This document shows, piece by piece, positions 59,378-64,000 of a stretch of 64,000 nucleotides of DNA. The stretch is taken from contig NZ_KB976986.1 of assembly GCF_000399665.1 (NCBI RefSeq), positions 817,131 to 881,130 on the forward strand, in the 5' to 3' direction. Each line of letters begins with the position of its first letter. Within the stretch, counting starts at the first letter, position 1. The translations under genes were made by a program, and so were the position numbers. The DNA comes from Acinetobacter calcoaceticus ANC 3811 (GTDB taxonomy: Bacteria > Pseudomonadota > Gammaproteobacteria > Pseudomonadales > Moraxellaceae). Under the pieces are notes generated by a model, which was not told where the DNA came from, did no database searches, and saw nothing but the letters and a program-made list of their open reading frames with translations.

Positions 59378-60190
59378 TTAAAGAACTTGCCTTAAATCCC
59401 GCGAAGTCTCTTGCAATAAAGGCAAAATGTGTTGAATTAAATATTCTTCAGTTGTTTTCATGGTAGGAGAGACAATATTTAAAGCTGCAACGACTTTAAA
59501 GTCTTGGCCATAAATGGGTACAGCGAGTGCATGAACGCCTAATTCGTGTTCTTCACGTGAATAACACCAATCTTGTTCTCTAATTTCGTTGAGTAACTCT
59601 AAAAATTTATCATTTTCGATATGCGTATATTTAGTTAACCGCTGGAGAGGATATTTTTGGAGCCAATCTAATTGTTCTTGTTGGCTTAAATGTGCCAGTA
59701 AAATTTTTCCCGCAGATGTCGCATGAGCCGGTAAGCGGTTACCCAAATGTAAGCCGTATGGATTTACACGGTCAGTTTGTTGGTGGGCAGCACTACGGGC
59801 AATGGTAATGGCTTCATAACCATCAAGTACCATCACTGAATAAATGAGAGAGGTTTGGTTAGTTAACAGATTTAATAAAGGCTGAGAGACTTTTGGAAGC
59901 TGAGCTGCACCTAAATAAGCTCCTGAAAATTTAAGAACTTTTGGGGTTAAATAGTAATAGTGGCCATCTGACTCAAGATAACCTAAATATTCTAAAGTTA
60001 ATAAATGACGTCTTGCTGCCGCTCGAGTAAGTCCGGTTTTTTCAGCCGCCATAGAAATGTTTAAACGATGTTGATTACTGCTAAAGCTATCTAAAATCGC
60101 CATGCCTTTACCGATGCCAGCAATGTAATCTTCATGACGAATCGTTTTTTTGTTGTCCTGATTCTGGATTATCCGTTCATCTTTACTCAT
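59378..60190 (-). CDS. IclR family regulator of PcaU/PobR type
   Basis: A 270-residue regulator with the IclR winged helix (about 22-85, AGIGKGMAILDSFSSNQHRLNISMAAEKTGLTRAAARRHLLTLEYLGYL) and the effector domain (LPAHATSAGKILLAHLS, EEHELGVHALAVPIYG). The RHEDYIAGIGKGMAILDSF start is the mark of the PcaU/PcaR/PobR subgroup, which responds to protocatechuate or 4-hydroxybenzoate. It may be the activator of the pca-qui cluster (operator at 41971), although it lies 3 kb beyond its far end. It follows a LysR gene by 42 bases. Whether it is PcaU or PobR cannot be settled. Confidence 0.8.
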   Translation of the reverse strand: MSKDERIIQNQDNKKTIRHEDYIAGIGKGMAILDSFSSNQHRLNISMAAEKTGLTRAAARRHLLTLEYLGYLESDGHYYYLTPKVLKFSGAYLGAAQLPKVSQPLLNLLTNQTSLIYSVMVLDGYEAITIARSAAHQQTDRVNPYGLHLGNRLPAHATSAGKILLAHLSQQEQLDWLQKYPLQRLTKYTHIENDKFLELLNEIREQDWCYSREEHELGVHALAVPIYGQDFKVVAALNIVSPTMKTTEEYLIQHILPLLQETSRDLRQVL

Positions 60191-60232
60191 TACTGGTCCT
60201 TGTACGATAGAAGCTTAGTAGATCAATTTGCT

Positions 60233-61153
60233 TTACTGAAAAAGTTTAATAATTTCATGTCGCAAAAATTGATGTCTTAAATTATCCCTTAAATCTTCGT
60301 GCCAAAACATACCCATTTTAATATTGGTTATCTCAAAAGGCAGAGAATGTAAGCAAATTTCAGGACTATAAGATAAATGCTGCAAAATCATACGAGGCAT
60401 GGTCAATATTGCGTTGGCTTGAGCCGCCAGAACTTGTAACGCCGTTGAGTAGTTTTGACAGCGCATAAATACATTTCTTGAAATTTTTTGATGTTGGTTT
60501 AAATAAATATCTTCAAGTAAGGCACCCGTACGGCGTGATGAAACACCAATGTGTCGTCCATTAATATAACGAGATAAATCAACTTCTTTAAGTTGACTGC
60601 AAATGACGAATTCATCTGTTACCAAATGATCAAAGGTAATTTTTGGAGATAAGTATTGTTCTAGGTCAATCACGAAATCGAGCTGCTGCGTCGCTAAGTC
60701 CGCCATAATATGTTTTCGATCTAGCTTCATACTGACAAACTGTAAATCTAAATTAAGATTTTGAAAATGTTGAGCAAGCCTTGGAAGAATAATCGGCTCA
60801 ATTTCATCATGAACGGCGATTTTTAGGTTTTTTAAACTGGTTGGATCAAAAACATGTTTTTGCTGGCTAATATTTTGAATCGTTAAAAGTGCTTGCTTAA
60901 CAGTTGGATAAATCTGTTCTGCAAAAGGCGTTGCAGACATTTTATTACCTACTCGTATAAATACATCATCTTCAAGTTGCTGGCGTAATCGTTGTAAAGC
61001 ATGACTTGCTGCTGACTGTGTAATATTGAGACTACTTGCCGCGTTTGAAATACTTTTTTGCTCATAAATCGCGATAAATAGCGGATATAAGTTGATATCA
61101 ATTCGATGAAAAAAACTTAAGTCTAGGCCATATAGGTTATGAATATTATTCAT
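60233..61153 (-). CDS. LysR family transcriptional regulator
   Basis: A 306-residue LysR-type regulator: winged helix at residues 18-80 (DINLYPLFIAIYEQKSISNAASSLNITQSAASHALQRLRQQLEDDVFIRV) and a substrate-binding domain (about 105-300). It is divergent from the acyl-CoA dehydrogenase gene with 88 bases between the start codons, the usual setting for control of the neighbouring operon. Ligand unknown. Confidence 0.88.
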   Translation of the reverse strand: MNNIHNLYGLDLSFFHRIDINLYPLFIAIYEQKSISNAASSLNITQSAASHALQRLRQQLEDDVFIRVGNKMSATPFAEQIYPTVKQALLTIQNISQQKHVFDPTSLKNLKIAVHDEIEPIILPRLAQHFQNLNLDLQFVSMKLDRKHIMADLATQQLDFVIDLEQYLSPKITFDHLVTDEFVICSQLKEVDLSRYINGRHIGVSSRRTGALLEDIYLNQHQKISRNVFMRCQNYSTALQVLAAQANAILTMPRMILQHLSYSPEICLHSLPFEITNIKMGMFWHEDLRDNLRHQFLRHEIIKLFQ

Positions 61154-61241
61154 GAGGTGTTATTTAATAAAATCATTTCATTCATATTAAGTTTCAAGTT
61201 ATGTTGATGTAAAGACCAGATAATGATGTAAAGGAAAAAGA

Positions 61242-62486
61242 ATGTTTGAACTCTCAAAGAAAGCTCAAGATTTGGTTGAGCGAACAAGAAAATTTATTTT
61301 AGAAGAAATAGAACCTGTCGAAGCAAAATTTTGGGAAGAAGTTCACGAGTTAAATCCAGATGGAAACTGGAAAAAATGGCAATGGCCTGAGCTTTTAGAA
61401 ACTCTAAAATATAAAGCCAAACAGGCAGGTCTTTGGAATATGTTTTTGCCCGATGACAAGTTAGGTGCTGGGCTAAGTGTTCAAGAATATGCGCACATAG
61501 CTGAATTAACTGGCCGTAGCTTATTGGCACCTACCGTTTTTAACTGTAATGCACCAGACACAGGAAATATGGAATTGTTATGGCGCTATGGTAGTGAACA
61601 GCAAAAACAACAATGGTTAGAACCTTTATTGGACGGAAAAATTCGCTCGGTTTTTTGTATGACTGAACCCGAGGTTGCATCAAGCGATGCAACGAACATG
61701 CAAGCAACTGCACTCATAGACGGGAATGAAATTGTTTTAAATGGCAAAAAGTGGTGGTCATCAGGCTTAGGTGACCCAAATGCTAAAGTCATTATTTTTA
61801 TGGCACATACTCCAGATGAAACCAAAGACCGCCATCATCAACACTCTATGGTTTTAGTACCGATTGATACGGCGGGTGTCGAAATTCAACGGATGTTACC
61901 TGTGTTTGGCGACTACGATGCGCCACATGGACACGGTGAGGTTCACTTTAATAATGTTCGAGTGCCTCTTGAAAACTTTATTGGTGGTGCGGGCCAAGGT
62001 TTTGAAATTGCACAAGGGCGTTTAGGGCCAGGGCGTATTCATCATTGCATGCGCTGTATTGGAGCTGCAGAAAAAGCTCTAGAATTGATGATTGATAGAG
62101 GCATGTCTAGAACGGCGTTTGGCAAAGAAATTTTAAAACTCGGTGGAAACCTTGAACGTGTAGCCGATGCGCGAGTAGCCATAGATCAAGCTAGACTTTT
62201 AACCTTGTATGCTGCTTATAAAATGGATACTTTAGGAAATATGGCCGCTTTAACAGAAATATCTGCAATTAAAGTAGTGGCTCCGAGTGTTTTAGAAAAA
62301 GTAGTCGACATGGCGATTCAGCTACATGGCGGTGCGGGCCTTTCGAGAGATACACCATTAACGGGTTTCTTTGCTCAAGCACGCAGTTTACGTTTAGCTG
62401 ATGGTCCAGATGAAGTACATAAAGGCATGATTGCCAAATTAGAGTTGGCCAAACGTGGTTATTTCGGTCGTCATAAGAAAGTATAA
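61242..62486 (+). CDS. Acyl-CoA dehydrogenase, ACAD10/11 type
   Basis: A 414-residue flavoprotein of the acyl-CoA dehydrogenase family. It has FNCNAPDTGNMELLWRYG, the flavin site CMTEPEVASSDATNMQ and KWWSSGLGDP. Further along are GPGRIHHCMRCIGAAEKALEL, IQLHGGAGLSRDTPLTGFFAQARSLRLADGPDEVHKGM. The APDTGNMELL and LADGPDEVH motifs are those of the ACAD10/11 group. Where classical enzymes have the catalytic Glu (YEGT), this one has an Asp (ADGP). The adjacent kinase gene supports a role in 4-hydroxyacyl-CoA breakdown rather than simple beta-oxidation. AAAGGAAAAAG precedes the ATG. Confidence 0.88.
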   Translation: MFELSKKAQDLVERTRKFILEEIEPVEAKFWEEVHELNPDGNWKKWQWPELLETLKYKAKQAGLWNMFLPDDKLGAGLSVQEYAHIAELTGRSLLAPTVFNCNAPDTGNMELLWRYGSEQQKQQWLEPLLDGKIRSVFCMTEPEVASSDATNMQATALIDGNEIVLNGKKWWSSGLGDPNAKVIIFMAHTPDETKDRHHQHSMVLVPIDTAGVEIQRMLPVFGDYDAPHGHGEVHFNNVRVPLENFIGGAGQGFEIAQGRLGPGRIHHCMRCIGAAEKALELMIDRGMSRTAFGKEILKLGGNLERVADARVAIDQARLLTLYAAYKMDTLGNMAALTEISAIKVVAPSVLEKVVDMAIQLHGGAGLSRDTPLTGFFAQARSLRLADGPDEVHKGMIAKLELAKRGYFGRHKKV

Positions 62487-62502
62487 GTTTAAGGAAATAA
62501 AG

Positions 62503-63624
62503 ATGTCGGTAATTGATATAGGCGGTGAAGTACGTGAAGGTGAAGAGCTGGATATTGAGTCAGTTGAAAACTGGTTAAAAAAACAAGATGTTGATTTGAT
62601 TGGTCCAGCAGTCGTTACTCAATATACAGGTGGGGCGTCGAATTGGACTTACCGTTTAAAGTATGAAAATACCGATTTAATTTTACGTCGTCCTCCAAAA
62701 GGAACAAAAGCGAAGTCGGCCCACGATATGGCCCGTGAATATATGGTGCAGAAAAATCTTGCGCCTTATTATCCGGTGCTTCCTAAAATGGTGACACTTT
62801 GTCAGGATGAATCGGTCATTGGCTGTGATTTTTATGTCATGGAACGCATTGAAGGCATTATTCCTCGTGCAAAATTACCGCCTGAGCTTGGTTTTAATGA
62901 AGAAGATGTTCATCAACTTTGTGTGAATGTTATTGATAAGCTGATTGAGCTACATCAAGTTCATTATGAGAACACACCTTTAGCTGAACTAGGCAAAGGT
63001 ACTGGCTATTGTCGTAGACAAGTTGAGGGTTGGGATAAGCGTTATGAAAAAGTCCGCACAATCAACGTTCCTTCTTTTAAATATGTCCGAAAATGGCTAA
63101 ACGATAATATCCCTCAAGATTCTACGACTTGTATTATTCACAATGATTGGCGTTTTGATAATGTGATTTTAGATCCAGAACATCCAACAGAAGTGATTGG
63201 CGTGCTTGATTGGGAAATGGCGACCTTGGGTGATCCATTAATGGATTTAGGTAGCGCTTTGGCCTATTGGGTTGAGCCTACGGATAACATGATTTTTAGA
63301 TCAACACGCCGTCAGCCGACTCACTTAAAGGGAATGTTTTCTCGAAAAGAAGTCGTTGACTATTATTTGCAAAAAACAGGATTAGAGCCAGAAAACTGGG
63401 CTTTTTATGAAGTCTTTGGTGTATTTCGTTTAGCAGTGATTGCTCAGCAAATCTATTACCGTTATTACCATAAACAAACCCGAAATCCTGCATTTAAAGA
63501 TTTCTGGATAGTGATTCATGCGCTACATATCCGAGCTTTAAAACTTATCGCACAGCAAAAATTGCAAAAATCTGAATTTGCTCAGCAATCTCTACAGAAA
63601 ATACAGGGTATTTTAAGAAGATGA
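62503..63624 (+). CDS. Phosphotransferase (APH-like kinase), ACAD10/11 type
   Basis: A 373-residue kinase with the aminoglycoside-phosphotransferase fold: VTQYTGGASNWTYRLKYENTDLILRRPPKG (nucleotide loop and Lys-like site), catalytic loop IIHNDWRFDNVIL (His-x-Asp...Asn) and metal site VIGVLDWEMATLGDPLMDLG. Despite the family name, resistance is unlikely: this group, found fused in ACAD10/11 and separate in bacteria, phosphorylates 4-hydroxyacyl-CoA. The ATG after AAGGAAATAAAG is chosen, 16 bases past the dehydrogenase stop. Its stop overlaps the next gene (ATGA). Confidence 0.87.
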   Translation: MSVIDIGGEVREGEELDIESVENWLKKQDVDLIGPAVVTQYTGGASNWTYRLKYENTDLILRRPPKGTKAKSAHDMAREYMVQKNLAPYYPVLPKMVTLCQDESVIGCDFYVMERIEGIIPRAKLPPELGFNEEDVHQLCVNVIDKLIELHQVHYENTPLAELGKGTGYCRRQVEGWDKRYEKVRTINVPSFKYVRKWLNDNIPQDSTTCIIHNDWRFDNVILDPEHPTEVIGVLDWEMATLGDPLMDLGSALAYWVEPTDNMIFRSTRRQPTHLKGMFSRKEVVDYYLQKTGLEPENWAFYEVFGVFRLAVIAQQIYYRYYHKQTRNPAFKDFWIVIHALHIRALKLIAQQKLQKSEFAQQSLQKIQGILRR

Positions 63625-64000
63625 CCACAATTTATCTGGTAAGACACGGACAGGCCTCGTTTGGTAAAAGTAACTATGATGAGCTGTCTGAAAATGGTGA
63701 GGCTCAGGCGACTTTGTTAGGTCGTTATTTTAAGCAAATATTGAAAGAACAACCTTATGTGGTTGCAGGAACTATGCAGCGTCATGAGCAGACTGCAAAG
63801 CTCGCACTTGATGAATGCTTTCCAGATGCGATAATTCATCATAATAATTTATGGAATGAGTTTAACCACCAACAAGTTTTTGCCCGTTATGAACCGCGTT
63901 TTGAACAGCCTGAACTTTTAAAAGCTGATGTAGCACAAGAACAGAACCCACGTGCATATCTTGCCAAAATATTTGAAGGCGCAATTGGACGATGGACCGA
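63621..64000 (+). CDS. Histidine phosphatase family protein (truncated by window end)
   Basis: The N-terminal 126 residues of a phosphoglycerate-mutase-like phosphatase are present: TIYLVRHGQASFG with Arg8-His9-Gly10, the second substrate Arg in AGTMQRHEQTAKLAL (about residue 55), and then the FNHQQVFARYEPRF insert. The gene overlaps the kinase stop by four bases, so it belongs to the same operon. Whether it dephosphorylates an intermediate of the pathway is a guess. The 3' end lies outside the window. Confidence 0.85.
   Translation, partial: MTTIYLVRHGQASFGKSNYDELSENGEAQATLLGRYFKQILKEQPYVVAGTMQRHEQTAKLALDECFPDAIIHHNNLWNEFNHQQVFARYEPRFEQPELLKADVAQEQNPRAYLAKIFEGAIGRWT

Noticed and set aside
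62503..63624. Aminoglycoside resistance gene
   Set aside because: The fold is APH-like, but motifs and the dehydrogenase partner point to the ACAD10/11-type acyl kinase group.

Overview
The window is chromosomal DNA from an Acinetobacter, most likely of the calcoaceticus/baumannii complex. It is AT-rich, and the protocatechuate/quinate block pcaIJFBDKCHG-quiBCXA has the gene order known from Acinetobacter baylyi. The cyd locus with cydP, the pyrG-kdsA-eno core and many short Acinetobacter-style proteins agree. I see no rRNA, tRNA, CRISPR array, complete insertion sequence or prophage.

Layout. 1-5 kb: a DUF2057 protein, a GNAT acetyltransferase, and the minus-strand cytochrome bd operon cydP-cydA-cydB-cydX-ybgE with a repeat-rich AT region upstream. 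5-14 kb: YqiJ-like membrane protein, Rieske protein, PfkB-family (adenosine) kinase, TonB-dependent siderophore receptor, M16C peptidase and outer-membrane phospholipase A. 14-25.7 kb: KtrAB potassium uptake, ilvA, rpiA, a YgjP-type peptidase, argC, clpS-clpA and ynfA. 25.7-27.2 kb: the DAHP synthase gene, preceded by an unusual leader with two aromatic-rich leader peptides and an intervening terminator. 27.2-34.1 kb: an accessory lipid/ester metabolism cluster around a PadR regulator and two palindromic operators. 34.4-41.8 kb: a lipoprotein, then pyrG-kdsA-eno, a DUF421 and a VOC gene, then ftsB-ispD. 42.2-56.4 kb: quinate/shikimate to protocatechuate to succinyl-CoA plus acetyl-CoA, 13 genes in one direction, with a PcaU-type operator in front. 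56.4-59.3 kb: a candidate small RNA, a DUF6438 lipoprotein, and a YeeE/YeeE/metallo-beta-lactamase sulfur module. 59.4-64 kb: an IclR regulator of the PcaU/PobR type and a LysR regulator, divergent from an acyl-CoA dehydrogenase, kinase and phosphatase cluster of the ACAD10/11 type.

How the genes work together. QuiA (PQQ enzyme), QuiB and QuiC carry out quinate oxidation and dehydration outside the cytoplasm, with QuiX as porin. PcaK imports aromatic acids, PcaGH opens the protocatechuate ring, and PcaB, C, D, IJ and F finish the beta-ketoadipate pathway. On the biosynthetic side, the DAHP synthase appears to be controlled by translation of Tyr/Phe/Trp codons in its leader.

The most interesting unexplained signals are the double leader of the DAHP synthase gene, helically spaced repeats upstream of the cyd operon, five same-orientation copies of an intergenic motif AAATAGCCTAAG(C/T)A, a probable small RNA after quiA, and the ACAD10/11-like gene set at the right edge.
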